Source: Enhygromyxa salina (GTDB lineage: Bacteria > Myxococcota_A > Polyangia > Nannocystales > Nannocystaceae). From it: a stretch of DNA of 34,038 bases. Where the stretch lies: contig NZ_PVNK01000094.1 in the NCBI RefSeq assembly GCF_002994615.1, positions 1 to 34,038 of the forward strand, given 5' to 3'. This document shows positions 8,696 to 17,917 of the stretch, in pieces. A program made the translations under genes and the position numbers. The number at the start of each line of letters is the position of its first letter. Position 1 is the first letter of the stretch. The notes under the pieces were generated by a model. It made no database searches. It saw only the letters and a list, made by a program, of their open reading frames with translations, and was not told where the DNA came from.

Positions 8696-8714
8696 CCGGC
8701 GGTGGCGCCGCCGG
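8696..8714. terminator. Shared hairpin between convergent genes
   Basis: A perfect 7-bp stem (CCGGCGG, 8696-8702; CCGCCGG, 8708-8714) with a 5-nt loop lies in the 37-bp gap between the ferredoxin stop and the convergent lysyl-oxidase stop. It has no T-run on either side, so it could be a Rho-assisted or bidirectional terminator. Confidence 0.45.
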
Positions 8715-10538
8715 TCAGGGGATCGAGATCGGGACCGCGATCGCGTTGTTGCTGTAGTCGCGCTCGTTGAGCATCGGCAGCGCGTGGTCCGGCCGCGGCC
8801 GGTTGAGGGTGATGTGGAGGGTGTAGTCGCCGCTCGGGGTGTCGGTGACGTCGACCCACTGACAGGGCAGCCCGGCCTCGTAGAAGTCGGTGAAGCCCCG
8901 GCTCACGCCCTGGTTGGCGCAGTCGAACTGCGGGAGCTCGAGCGGCCACGCCCAGCTGATCGTGTCGAGCAGGCAAAAGGCCTGCTTGTGCCCGGTCGCA
9001 ACCAGCGCGTCGCCGTCGCGTAATTCGTAGCGCGCATATTCGTCAAAGTGATAGTGGCTGTGACAATCGCTATAGTGGAACAGCTCGGGCAAATTGGCCG
9101 GGATCCCGAGGGCGAGGTCGGCCGAGCCGACGTTGGGTGTCGCGGTCGTGAACAGCATGACGGTGCGCCAGCCGGTCGCGCCGACGCAGCCCTCGAGCAG
9201 CTCGCAGGTGTCGTCGCTGATGAAGATGTCGGTGAACATCGGCTCGATCGGCGTGGGATCGACGATCAGATCGGGCGCGTCGCAGCCGAGCGCGCCGGTC
9301 CCGGGGGCGTCGGGCGTCGCGGGCGGGTTGTCGAAGTCGAGGCCGGCCACGGGCGCCTCGCAGCGGTAGACCCCGACGTTGATCACGCCCTGGGAGCAGC
9401 ACAGCAGCTCGCCGGGGCAGGGGTCGGCGAGCCCGGCGTCACAGCGGCCGCCCTCGCCGACCTCGCACACGCCGCCGTCGTCGTGGGCGTGAACCGAGAC
9501 CGAGTCGATCGCGGCCTCGAGGATGCCCGCGCCCATGTCGGTCGCGCGCAGGCGCAGGCGCGAGCCCGCGGCCATCGGCAGGCCGCAGGCGACGTACTCG
9601 CGCGGGGTCCAGACGTTGGCGGGGGTCTCGGCGGTCGCGGCCTCGAGCAGCTCGAGCTCGTGGGCGTCGTAGCCCTCGGGCGCGGCGTCGTTGGGCACGA
9701 GCAGCTCCACGCTCAGGGCCGGGCCGGACATCGCCTCGGACTTGTAGAAGAAGCGCTGCAGGCGGACGCTGGCGGTGGTCGCCCCGTCGAGGTCGAACGC
9801 GGGCGAGGTCAGGGTCGTGGTCCCGCCCGAGACGTCGGCGTCGTCGGGCAGGCCGCGTGGGTTCTGGCCGGTGAAGTAGCAGCTGGCCCCGCCGGCGCAC
9901 GCGCCGGGTTGCGAGCGCTGGGCGTCGTCGAGCGCGGCCCGAGGGTCGCCGCGGATCCACGCCCCGGTCAGCGCGTCGCCGCCGACCGTCCAGCCGAGAT
10001 CGGCGTCGAAATTGTCCTCGAACACGAGCTCGCTGAGCCCGTCGCCGATCGTGGAGAAGGTCCAGGTCTCGCTCCTGGCCGAGCTGCGCGAGGGGTCGTC
10101 GAGCTCGAAGGCCTCGACCTCCCAGCTGTACTCGCGCTCGTGGGCGAACAGCAGCGGGCCCGTGCACGGGCCCTCGTAGCCTTGCTCCTCGTCGAGGATG
10201 CCGCCGCTGAGCATCGTGTCGTCGATGAACACGCGGTAGCGCAGCGCCTCGCCCTCGGGATCTTCGACGAGCTCCCAGCACAGCTCGGTCTCGAGCGGGA
10301 GGTCGGTGGCGCCCTTGGCCGGGCTCGCGAGGGTGGGCGCGGGTGGGAGCATGTCCTCGCCGGTCTCACCCTCGTCGGTGGACGCCTCGCTCGTGTCGGA
10401 GTCGGAGTCGGAGCCGGAGCCGGAGCCGGAGTCGGAGGACGCGAGCTCCGTGGTGGCCTCGCCCGTGTCGGCGGGGACAGAGTCCACGCAGGCGAGCGAC
10501 CCGGCGAGGGTCGCGATTAAAGCGAGCGGCGACCGCAT
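8715..10538 (-). CDS. Putative secreted lipoprotein with lysyl-oxidase (copper amine oxidase) domain
   Basis: A 607-residue exported protein. The N-terminus is a short hydrophobic signal ending at C17 (a plausible but imperfect lipobox), followed by a Ser-Asp/Glu-rich acidic linker to about 65. Residues about 68-165 look fibronectin-III-like, and about 165-355 form a beta-sandwich-like region. A Cys-rich stretch leads to a lysyl-oxidase domain (about 425-607). This has the copper motif C-H-S-H-Y-H (H493, H495, H497, with H488 nearby), K518 in G-H-K-Q-A-F-C and Y553 before C-Q-W-V-D. In human LOX the aligned Lys320 and Tyr355 form the LTQ cofactor. The expected chemistry is oxidative deamination of lysine side chains, here at the cell surface. 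LOX domains occur sporadically in bacteria; the substrate is unknown. Confidence 0.88.
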   Translation of the reverse strand: MRSPLALIATLAGSLACVDSVPADTGEATTELASSDSGSGSGSDSDSDTSEASTDEGETGEDMLPPAPTLASPAKGATDLPLETELCWELVEDPEGEALRYRVFIDDTMLSGGILDEEQGYEGPCTGPLLFAHEREYSWEVEAFELDDPSRSSARSETWTFSTIGDGLSELVFEDNFDADLGWTVGGDALTGAWIRGDPRAALDDAQRSQPGACAGGASCYFTGQNPRGLPDDADVSGGTTTLTSPAFDLDGATTASVRLQRFFYKSEAMSGPALSVELLVPNDAAPEGYDAHELELLEAATAETPANVWTPREYVACGLPMAAGSRLRLRATDMGAGILEAAIDSVSVHAHDDGGVCEVGEGGRCDAGLADPCPGELLCCSQGVINVGVYRCEAPVAGLDFDNPPATPDAPGTGALGCDAPDLIVDPTPIEPMFTDIFISDDTCELLEGCVGATGWRTVMLFTTATPNVGSADLALGIPANLPELFHYSDCHSHYHFDEYARYELRDGDALVATGHKQAFCLLDTISWAWPLELPQFDCANQGVSRGFTDFYEAGLPCQWVDVTDTPSGDYTLHITLNRPRPDHALPMLNERDYSNNAIAVPISIP

Positions 10539-10889
10539 GGGCCAAGTCTAGCCGACGGCCGGGGCCCCGACGCGACGTGCGCTCCCGACGCATCCTCAGG
10601 CGGGCGGCTGCGTGACTGTCGCGGGGGTGGAATCGTATGAGTAGGGGCCAATCCTACACGTAAAAGAAGCCACTCGGCCGGCGCGAGGGAGATCTGTCGA
10701 GAGTGCAGGAATGGCCTTCAATCTGGTGTTTGTGCCCTGAATTCGGCACTGTGGCATCGTGCCACCGGGGACGAAATTCCCCAGTTGGGGGCGTGTCCCA
10801 AAACGCCACAATGAAATGCGTACAGTATTTCCAAAATACACATTTGGCGGCGAATGAACCTTGGCTAATGTTCGGAAGGACAGTAGCTT
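10539..10889. promoter_or_regulatory. 351-bp divergent intergenic region with several inverted repeats
   Basis: No gene is convincing here. It separates the lysyl-oxidase gene (minus) from the 203-residue gene (plus) and is less GC-rich than its surroundings near 10800-10870. Inverted repeats seen are GTAGG/CCTAC (10641-10657), GTGGCA-TCG-TGCCAC (10751-10765), GGGGA/TCCCC (10767-10782) and GTATTT-CCA-AAATAC (10825-10839). A good Shine-Dalgarno, GGAAGGA (10874-10880), lies 9 nt before the ATG at 10890. The symmetrical sites suggest dimeric regulators; this is inferred. Confidence 0.5.
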
Positions 10890-11501
10890 ATGGGCATGCC
10901 CAGCAAGGTCTCCTTCGAAGGCAAGCGCGAGCTCCGTTGGCGCGAGATCAGTCACTGCGTGGTCTGCTACATGGAGGCAGAGATCGAGTTCGCCGATGAG
11001 CTCTGGGACCAGTGGATGGAGGCCATGGGGCGTCCCAGTATCACGGCGGTGATGATCTGCTCGTGGGGCCCGACGCAGCCCTCGCACCAGCAGTGGCGCC
11101 GCGCGACCCGGATGATGCGAGACAAGCAGCTCGCCGTCGCCGTGGTCACCGAGGCCCGCCACAACCTGGCGCTCGCCAAGGCCGCGTCCTGGCTGGGCAC
11201 CAACGTCTCGTCTCACCGCTGGAGCCAACTCGGCGAGGCCTGCGAGTTCGTCGGCTTCGACCAGGAGCGAAGGCTCATGACCCAGGCCACGATCGTCGCC
11301 CTGCGAGACCGCTTCGGCGCGGTCACCGATGCCGTCGAGACGGGCCACGACACCACAGCCACTCAGGCGGTCACGGGTACAGCCGGGCCCTTGTTCTCGG
11401 CCTCGAGCGAGTTGGTGTTCGAGCACAACAAAGAGATCCAAGAGAAGCTCGCCGAGGTCCAGGCGCGCTTCCGTGAGCGCCTCGCGCCGTCGCCCGACTG
11501 A
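10890..11501 (+). CDS. Hypothetical protein (STAS/SpoIIAA-like N-terminal region possible)
   Basis: A 203-residue soluble protein I cannot assign. A strong Shine-Dalgarno (GGAAGGA, 10874-10880) supports the ATG at 10890; M3 at 10896 is an alternative. There is no signal peptide or membrane segment. Residues about 15-120 alternate beta strands and helices (V-V-C-Y-M-E-A-E, then A-V-M-I-C-S-W-G, then L-A-V-A-V-V-T-E), which recalls the STAS/SpoIIAA-like fold used in regulatory partner proteins. The C-terminal 40 residues form a charged helix (H-N-K-E-I-Q-E-K-L onward) suitable for a coiled coil. High third-position GC supports coding. The next gene starts 44 bp downstream on the same strand. 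The fold suggestion is weak. Confidence 0.75.
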   Translation: MGMPSKVSFEGKRELRWREISHCVVCYMEAEIEFADELWDQWMEAMGRPSITAVMICSWGPTQPSHQQWRRATRMMRDKQLAVAVVTEARHNLALAKAASWLGTNVSSHRWSQLGEACEFVGFDQERRLMTQATIVALRDRFGAVTDAVETGHDTTATQAVTGTAGPLFSASSELVFEHNKEIQEKLAEVQARFRERLAPSPD

Positions 11502-11545
11502 TCTGCGTCGACCGCGGTGTTCGACTTTGATAGGCTCAGACCCCC

Positions 11546-12433
11546 ATGAGGGTCTCGAGTTCGTACTGGATGGCGCGTCTGTGTGGTGCACTGCTGTGTC
11601 TCGGCGCGACCGCGTGCTCGGGTCCCGGCTCCGAGTCCGGGGAGTCCGGGGAGAGCGGCGAGTCCTCTGCCTCGACCGACGCCGACGAGAGCGGGGAGAC
11701 CGGCGACGGCGACGGCGACGGAGACGGCGACGGAGAGGGCGGCAACACTGGCGGAGAGTGCGAGCTCTACGCGGCCAACGACTGCACCGACCCGATGCTC
11801 AAGTGCATGCCATGGTCGGAGAACCCCGACCGGATCCCCGACTCGACCAAGTGCTGTCCGCTGTCGGGCTCGCCCGTGTCGCTCGGGGACCGCTGCGTGA
11901 CCCAGGACTACGACGGCAGCTGCCTCGACAATTGCCCCGCGGGCACGATGTGCGTGATCGACAAGCTCGACGATCTCGAGGGCTACTGCCAGGTGTTCTG
12001 CGACTCCGGCGATCCCGAGAGCTGCCCGACCGAGGAGATCTGCAAGCCCTTCTTCGAGATGATCGAGCAGGCCGAGACCGTCCCGTTGTGCATGGCCCGC
12101 TGTGATCCGCTGATCCAGGACTGCGAGAGCAAGGGCCGGCCCGGCTGGTCGTGTCTGCCCGAGGGGGCGCTGTCGCCCTCGTTCTTGTGCATGCCGCCCT
12201 CGTCCTCGCCCAAGCTCGAGTTCGAGAGCTGCCTGCTCCAAAATGACTGTGAGGTCGGCCTGGCGTGTGTGCCCGCGAGCGAGGTCCTCGGCTGCACGGG
12301 GCTGTTCAACTGCTGCACCCGCTACTGCGACCTCACCGAGCCCGACGCCTGCGACATGGGCAACGAGTGCATCGACCTCGAGTCGGACGTGCCCGGGCTC
12401 GAGCACGTCGGCGTGTGCGCCGATCCGGTCTGA
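11546..12433 (+). CDS. Cys-rich lipoprotein with Gly-Asp linker
   Basis: A 295-residue protein with an N-terminal signal ending near A-T-A-C (C24 as the likely lipidated Cys). An acidic low-complexity linker (Gly-Glu-Ser, then Gly-Asp repeats) runs to about residue 65. A long Cys-rich module follows with many paired cysteines (for example K-C-C-P, G-S-C-L-D-N-C-P, F-N-C-C-T-R-Y-C), probably disulfide-bonded outside the cell. Its architecture parallels the lipoproteins at 26077-27000 and 31606-32364, including the repeated pattern Cys-x-Pro-(8-12)-Cys, so these look like paralogues. No enzymatic motif is seen. It ends 86 bp before the convergent msrA. Confidence 0.85.
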   Translation: MRVSSSYWMARLCGALLCLGATACSGPGSESGESGESGESSASTDADESGETGDGDGDGDGDGEGGNTGGECELYAANDCTDPMLKCMPWSENPDRIPDSTKCCPLSGSPVSLGDRCVTQDYDGSCLDNCPAGTMCVIDKLDDLEGYCQVFCDSGDPESCPTEEICKPFFEMIEQAETVPLCMARCDPLIQDCESKGRPGWSCLPEGALSPSFLCMPPSSSPKLEFESCLLQNDCEVGLACVPASEVLGCTGLFNCCTRYCDLTEPDACDMGNECIDLESDVPGLEHVGVCADPV

Positions 12434-12519
12434 GCGCTCGGCTCGACACGAACAACCCGAGCTGCTGCGCAGCGCGTCGCGTTGACTCGGTCGGCGAGGC
12501 TGTGCGCGTCGCTGGGCGC

Positions 12520-13176
12520 TCAGTCGCCGAAGCGGTCGACCGGCGTGTGGCAGTAGGGCGTCTTGGCGTGCTTGACGTAGTAGTTTTGGTGATAGTCCTC
12601 GGCGATCCAGAAGGTCGCTGATGGCTTGACTTGCGTGGCCACGTCGTAGCCCCGGGCCTCGAGCCGCTCGATCAACGCGTCGGTGACCTCGCGCTGCTCG
12701 GGCCCGGTCACGAACACCGCCGAGAGGTACTCGGGCCCGATGTCCGGGCCCTGGCCGTCGGTCTGGGTTGGGTCGTGGATCTCGAAGAAGCGCTTGGCCA
12801 CGGCCTCGTAGGACACACGCTCGGGATCGAAGTACACGCGCACGGTCTCGAGGTGACCCGACTCCTGGCTCGAGACCTCGGCGTAGGAGGGGTCGTCGAC
12901 GTGGCCGCCCATGTAGCCCGACTCGACCCGCAAGACCCCGTCGATCTGCTCGAGGAAGTGCTCGACGCCCCAAAAACAGCCCCCGGCGAAGTACGCGACG
13001 CCGCCGACGGCCTCGAGCCTGGCCGTGTCGATCGGTGGCTCGGGCTTGGACAGGTCGACCGCGACGCTGGTCTGCTTGGTCACGGGGTCGGCGGTCGCGA
13101 CGCCCTCGTTCGCGGGGGACGAGCAGGCCGCGAGGGGCAGCAGGAGGAGCGGGAGCGCGAGCGGGAGGCGACGCAT
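12520..13176 (-). CDS. msrA: Peptide methionine-(S)-S-oxide reductase, predicted lipoprotein
   Basis: A 218-residue MsrA that reduces methionine-S-sulfoxide in proteins. The catalytic motif G-C-F-W-G is at 66-70 (C67); the family region Y-M-G-G-H, then D-P-T-Q, then Y-L-S-A-V-F follows, and C209 in the tail could be a resolving Cys. Unlike cytoplasmic MsrA, the first 18 residues are a signal with lipobox-like L-A-A-C (C18), followed by a 40-residue spacer, so the enzyme should be anchored in the envelope. It starts 9 bp after the stop of the aspartate kinase gene and is probably co-transcribed with it. Confidence 0.93.
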   Translation of the reverse strand: MRRLPLALPLLLLPLAACSSPANEGVATADPVTKQTSVAVDLSKPEPPIDTARLEAVGGVAYFAGGCFWGVEHFLEQIDGVLRVESGYMGGHVDDPSYAEVSSQESGHLETVRVYFDPERVSYEAVAKRFFEIHDPTQTDGQGPDIGPEYLSAVFVTGPEQREVTDALIERLEARGYDVATQVKPSATFWIAEDYHQNYYVKHAKTPYCHTPVDRFGD

Positions 13177-13185
13177 GATCCAGGT

Positions 13186-14547
13186 CTACGCCGTCGGTCC
13201 CGGCTTGGTTTCAGGGCCGGACGGCTCGAAGAGCATCTCGTGCAGGACCGCGACCGCGCGGCCGATGTCGGCGTCGTTGATCAGCATGGTGAAATTGATG
13301 CTGTCCATGCCGTAGCTGATCATCTCGACGTTGACGCCGGCTCCGGCGACGCCCTGGAGAATGCGGACGCCGAGGCCCGGGCGCTCGGGCAGGTGCCGGC
13401 CGACGACGACGAGGATCGCCCTGCCGTGGTGGAGCTCGACCTCGCCGTCGGCGCGGAGCTCTGCGGCCGCGGCCTCGAGTCCGGGCCGGTTGGCGCTGGT
13501 CAACGAGATGCTGACCTCGGAGGTCGAGATCATGTCGACGTCGACGCGGTGGCGGCCGAGGACCTCGAACACCCGGGCCAGGAACCCGACCTGGGCGAAC
13601 ATCCGGGTGGTCCGCAGGACCAGGACCGACTGCCCCTCCTTGTAGGCGATGCTGGTCGTGGCGCTGGGGTTGGGCGCCGCGATCGTCTCGATGACGGTGC
13701 CGCAGTGCTCGGGCCGGTTGGTGTTGAGCACGCGCACGGGGATGTCGCTGCTCATGGCCGGCAGCAGCGTCGAGGGGTGGAGCACCCGGCTGCCGAAGTA
13801 GGCCAGCTCGGCGGCCTCGTCGAAGCGCATGTGGGGGATGTTGCGGGCCCCGGTGACGACGCTCGGGTCCGCGGTCATGACCCCGTCGGTGTCGGTCCAG
13901 ATCTGGACCTCTTCGGCCGCGAGCGCGCCGCCGAGCAAGCTCGCCGTCAGGTCGCTGCCGTTGCGCCCGACCGTCGTGATCTCGCCCGCGTCGTTCTTGC
14001 CGACGAAGCCGGTCACGATCGGGACCTCGTCGGCGGGCAGGCGCGCGAAGGCTTCGCGGCAGCCGAGCTCCCAGCCCTCGACCGGGCGCGCGCGACCGAA
14101 CTTGGAGTTGGTCACGAAGCCGAGCTCCCAGACGTCGTGGGCCCGCGCGGGCAGGCCGTTGCGGGTCATGAAGTCGGCGATCGCCCGGACCGACATGCGC
14201 TCGCCGAAGCTCGACACGTAGTCGAGGCTGCGCGGGCTGAGCTCCTTGACGAGCGAGATGCCGCGGAGCAGGTCGCCGAGCTCGGCGAAGAAGGGATCGA
14301 GGAGATCGGGCGGGCACTCGAGCTCGGCGAGGAGCTCGCGTTGGCGCTCGATCGGGGCGATCTGCTCGCTGTCGAGCTCGCCGGAGGCCGCGGCCTTGGC
14401 CGCGTTGACGAGCGCGTCGGTGATGCCCTTGTGGGCCGAGCTGACGACGACCGGGGCGCGCTCGCGGGCGCTGCGGACAATGGCGAGGACCTTCTCGATC
14501 TGGCCGCGGTTGGCGACGGAGCTGCCGCCGAACTTCATGACGATCAT
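13186..14547 (-). CDS. lysC: Aspartate kinase (aspartokinase)
   Basis: A 453-residue monofunctional aspartokinase that phosphorylates aspartate, the first step to lysine, threonine and methionine. The kinase domain begins with K-F-G-G-S-S (5-10). [11 protein letters not shown], and [10 protein letters not shown] before it, are the nucleotide and aspartate-binding signatures. The C-terminal about 150 residues form two ACT domains (for example [12 protein letters not shown] and G-V-N-V-E-M-I-S-Y), which normally bind feedback inhibitors. Length fits the longer LysC/ThrA-type class. ATG 14547 is used; M4 (14538) gives the same domain. It leads a probable two-gene unit with msrA. Confidence 0.95.
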   Translation of the reverse strand: MIVMKFGGSSVANRGQIEKVLAIVRSARERAPVVVSSAHKGITDALVNAAKAAASGELDSEQIAPIERQRELLAELECPPDLLDPFFAELGDLLRGISLVKELSPRSLDYVSSFGERMSVRAIADFMTRNGLPARAHDVWELGFVTNSKFGRARPVEGWELGCREAFARLPADEVPIVTGFVGKNDAGEITTVGRNGSDLTASLLGGALAAEEVQIWTDTDGVMTADPSVVTGARNIPHMRFDEAAELAYFGSRVLHPSTLLPAMSSDIPVRVLNTNRPEHCGTVIETIAAPNPSATTSIAYKEGQSVLVLRTTRMFAQVGFLARVFEVLGRHRVDVDMISTSEVSISLTSANRPGLEAAAAELRADGEVELHHGRAILVVVGRHLPERPGLGVRILQGVAGAGVNVEMISYGMDSINFTMLINDADIGRAVAVLHEMLFEPSGPETKPGPTA

Positions 14548-14680
14548 GGACCGCGACCATAGCCAAGCGGCGTCGGGCTGTCAGCCCTGCTCGCCGCGCG
14601 CGGGCAGGCCGACTGGAGTCTGGCCGAGCCGAGCCCTGCTCGCGCGGAGCTTCGGCGTGCTCGGGCTCGCGTCGCGAAGC

Positions 14681-15379
14681 TCAGCGCAGGTCCGTGAAGC
14701 CCATGGCCGCGAGGGGGTCGGCGAGGTCGCCGGGTAGCGGGGCGCGCAAGCTGATCTCGTGTCCGAGCAGGGGGTGGGGGAGGCTCAGCTCGGCCGCGTG
14801 GAGGGCGAGGCGGTGAAGGCCAAAGCGAGCCCGAAACAGACGATTGTGCGCGCCCTTGCCGTAGCGCACGTCGCCGATGATCGGGTGCGAGGCGTGCTTG
14901 AGGTGGCGGCGGATCTGGTGGGTCCGGCCCGTCAAGGGGATCGCGTCGACGAGCGAGTAGCGGCGCTCGCCCGGCGCGTCGTCCTGGGCGATCGTGACCG
15001 TCGCGAGGTGACGGAGCTCGGTCTGGGCCGGGCGCCGCTGCTTCGACGAGCTGTCGACGCGGCGCAGGGAGTAGTCGATCCGCAGCTGCGCGGGCGGCTG
15101 GCCTCGGACCAGGGCGAGGTAGCGCTTGTTGACCTCGCCGGCCTCGAACGCGGCGCTGACCTGCCTGGCCGAGTCGGCGTCGAGCGCGAACAGCAAGACC
15201 CCCGAGGTCCCGCGATCGAGGCGGTGCAGCGGCCACACGCGGCGCCCGAGCTGGGCGTGGAGGAGGTCGACGGCGACGACGTCGTCCTGGGCCCAGCCGC
15301 GGTGGACGAGCATCCCGCTCGGCTTGTTGACGGCGACCAGGCACGCGTCCTGGTGAATCAGCTCGAGGGGTTCAGGCAT
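14681..15379 (-). CDS. truC: RluA-family tRNA pseudouridine synthase, TruC-like
   Basis: A 232-residue pseudouridine synthase. The catalytic loop [10 protein letters not shown] is at 51-60, with D55 the nucleophile, and [10 protein letters not shown] (151-160) is the family signature. It has no S4 domain, and size and sequence fit TruC (pseudouridine 65 in tRNAs). The frame stays open far upstream inside cysH, but homologues begin at M-P-E-P-L, so the ATG at 15379 is used. This overlaps the cysH stop by 8 bases, suggesting translational coupling. The 133-bp gap to the aspartate kinase gene contains a weak 7-bp inverted repeat (14630-14636/14663-14669). Confidence 0.92.
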   Translation of the reverse strand: MPEPLELIHQDACLVAVNKPSGMLVHRGWAQDDVVAVDLLHAQLGRRVWPLHRLDRGTSGVLLFALDADSARQVSAAFEAGEVNKRYLALVRGQPPAQLRIDYSLRRVDSSSKQRRPAQTELRHLATVTIAQDDAPGERRYSLVDAIPLTGRTHQIRRHLKHASHPIIGDVRYGKGAHNRLFRARFGLHRLALHAAELSLPHPLLGHEISLRAPLPGDLADPLAAMGFTDLR

Positions 15380-16142
15380 CCGCGTCGGTGTCTTGGTCTT
15401 CGCCGGTGACGTGGAGCCCACACTCTTTTTTGGTCGCGGCCTCCCACCACCAGCGACCGGCCCGTTCGTGCTCGCCGGGCAGGACCGCGCGGGTGCAGGG
15501 CTCGCAGCCGATGCTGACCAGGCCGCGCTCGTGGAGTGCGTTGTAGGGGACCTCGAACGCGCGGATCGTGTCCCAGACCTCGTCGGAGCCCATGCTGACC
15601 ATGGGGTTGAACTTGTACAGCGGGCCGCCGTCGCGGCCCGAGAAGCTGCCGTCGCGCTCGAGCACGGGCACGGCCCCGCGCGTGCGCGGGCTCTGATCGC
15701 GGCGCTGGCCGGTGATCCAGGCGCGCAGGGTCCCGAGCTGGCGGCGCAGGGGCGCGACCTTGCGGACGCCGCAGCACTCGTGGTGGCCGTCTTCGTAGAA
15801 CGAGAACAGGCCCTTGGTGCGGACCAGGGCCTCGACGGCCGCGGCCTCGGGGAAGCAGTACTCGATGCGCAGCTCGTAGCGCCGCTCGACCTCGGCCATG
15901 AACCGGTAGGTCTCCGGGTGGAGGCGCCCAGTGTCGAGGCTGAACACTCGCGGCTTGCGATCGCCGAGCAGGTCACAGGCGAAGTCGATCAGCAGCACGT
16001 CCTCTGCGCCGCTGAAGCTGATCGCAATGTCGTCGAGCTCGAACAGCTCGAACGCGCGCGCGAGGATCCGTCGAGGCGAGAGCTCGCTGAGCTCGCGGGC
16101 GATGTGGTCGATGTCGAGCTCGCTTCCGGAGGTGTCAGGCAT
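15372..16142 (-). CDS. cysH: Adenylylsulfate (APS) reductase, assimilatory CysH
   Basis: A 256-residue reductase that converts activated sulfate to sulfite in assimilation. S-F-S-G-A-E-D (42-48) is the nucleotide loop, F-S-L-D-T-G-R-L (67-74) follows, and catalytic C241 is in K-K-E-C-G-L-H. The two cysteine pairs C123-C124 and C213-x-x-C216 are the [4Fe-4S] ligands of the APS-using class; PAPS-using enzymes lack them. The tail is acidic. The gene overlaps truC by 8 bases, an unusual partnership, as no other cys gene is in the window. Confidence 0.94.
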   Translation of the reverse strand: MPDTSGSELDIDHIARELSELSPRRILARAFELFELDDIAISFSGAEDVLLIDFACDLLGDRKPRVFSLDTGRLHPETYRFMAEVERRYELRIEYCFPEAAAVEALVRTKGLFSFYEDGHHECCGVRKVAPLRRQLGTLRAWITGQRRDQSPRTRGAVPVLERDGSFSGRDGGPLYKFNPMVSMGSDEVWDTIRAFEVPYNALHERGLVSIGCEPCTRAVLPGEHERAGRWWWEAATKKECGLHVTGEDQDTDADA

Positions 16143-16390
16143 GTGGGGGGCATACTACGCAGGAACGCGGCTCGGATCTGCGGTGGGATGCACGCGCAGA
16201 CCGGACCCGAGCAGCCCTTGTCGCCGAATTCTTCGGCCCGCGCGTGGCCCTCGCCACCTGACTCGGTCGAGTCACTGGACTCGGCCGTCGTGTTGTCCCC
16301 GGACTCGGCGCTCGAGTCGGCGCAGCCTGGGCTGAGCTGCGGGAGCGCGCAGCTCATGGACGGAGTGTTCGGTCTCCGAAGGACACCTGC
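16143..16390. other. 248-bp gap; promoter of cysH-truC and possible lipoprotein remnant
   Basis: No intact gene is supported. On the minus strand, from an ATG at 16357, about 60 codons encode a Ser/Thr/Glu/Asp-rich stretch (C-A-D-S-S-A-E-S-G-D and onward) typical of the acidic linkers in this genome, then a few cysteines. There is no signal peptide, and the frame runs into cysH out of phase. It may be the remnant of a surface-protein gene or chance. The cysH promoter should lie near 16143-16250. Confidence 0.3.
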
Positions 16391-17224
<834 letters not shown>

Positions 17225-17258
17225 GTACGAAGAAGTGCCACGAGGCTGGGGGATCGAT

Positions 17259-17291
17259 CATTGGTCCTCCATTGGTCCTCCATTCGTCCTC
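17259..17291. repeat. Three 11-bp tandem repeats upstream of MYXO-CTERM gene
   Basis: CATTGGTCCTC occurs twice in tandem and once with one change (CATTCGTCCTC). On the minus strand the array ends 34 bases before the MYXO-CTERM start codon (17224), within a 209-bp gap that otherwise shows nothing. The period is near one helical turn, so it could place protein sites on one face of the DNA. Confidence 0.75.
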
Positions 17292-17433
17292 GTCGTTTCG
17301 TCGGACCCGGGCGATCGACACGAGGCGCTCGGCGGGGTGTCAATGATCTGACGGGTCCACGAGCGCCTGGCATTTCGTGGACGAGCGCATCGCGGGGGAC
17401 CTCCTGCGGGGGCCCGGGTGTTGGCGGTGCCTC

Positions 17434-17859
17434 TCAGTTGAGGATCTCGAGCGGGCGGTTCTCGTTGCTCCACTCGATCTCGAACACGACCTTGCCCTTG
17501 TCGCCCTTGCGCTGGGCCTTGACCTCGACCTCGAGCTGATCGGGCGGGCTCAGGACCAGGGTCTCGCCGTCTTGCTTGAACTCGAGCCGACCGGATCGGA
17601 GCCCGCCGACGATCGCCTCGAAGTAGGACACCGCCTCGTTGCGCGGCATCGAGGCCTCGTAGCTGATCTTGACCTTCTTGGGCTTGTCGGGCTTGTCCTC
17701 GTCGCCGCTGTCGTCGTCGTCGGGCTCGCTGTCGCCCGCGTCGTCGTCGCTGTCGCTCGCGTCCCCCCCAAGCTCATCCTCGGTCTGCGCTGCCGCGTCT
17801 TCGTTGGCCTCGGCGGGAGTGTCGACGGTCTCGGTCTCGGTCTGGTCTTGCTCGGTCAT
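17434..17859 (-). CDS. amphi-Trp domain-containing protein with acidic N-terminus
   Basis: A 141-residue protein. Residues 1-60 are extremely acidic (Glu, Asp, Ser, Thr) and likely disordered. Residues about 62-131 match the small amphi-Trp domain: K-I-S-Y-E-A, a helix M-P-R-N-E-A-V-S-Y-F-E-A-I-V-G-G-L, S-G-R-L-E-F, then strands ending E-I-E-W (W130). The function of this domain is not established; it is soluble and no catalytic residues are visible. The Asp/Glu-rich tail is written in the same GC-rich repeated codons as the linkers of the surface proteins here, but there is no signal peptide. It lies 58 bp downstream of the Rpn-like gene on the same strand. Confidence 0.85.
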   Translation of the reverse strand: MTEQDQTETETVDTPAEANEDAAAQTEDELGGDASDSDDDAGDSEPDDDDSGDEDKPDKPKKVKISYEASMPRNEAVSYFEAIVGGLRSGRLEFKQDGETLVLSPPDQLEVEVKAQRKGDKGKVVFEIEWSNENRPLEILN

Positions 17860-17917
17860 GGCTCGCTCGTGGAAGCGAGAGCATACGCGAGAACCGAACG
17901 ACCGGAGCGAGCCTGGC

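Noticed and set aside
12434..12519. Terminator between the convergent lipoprotein and msrA genes
   Set aside because: Only a weak 5-bp stem is present and no T-run; not enough to call.
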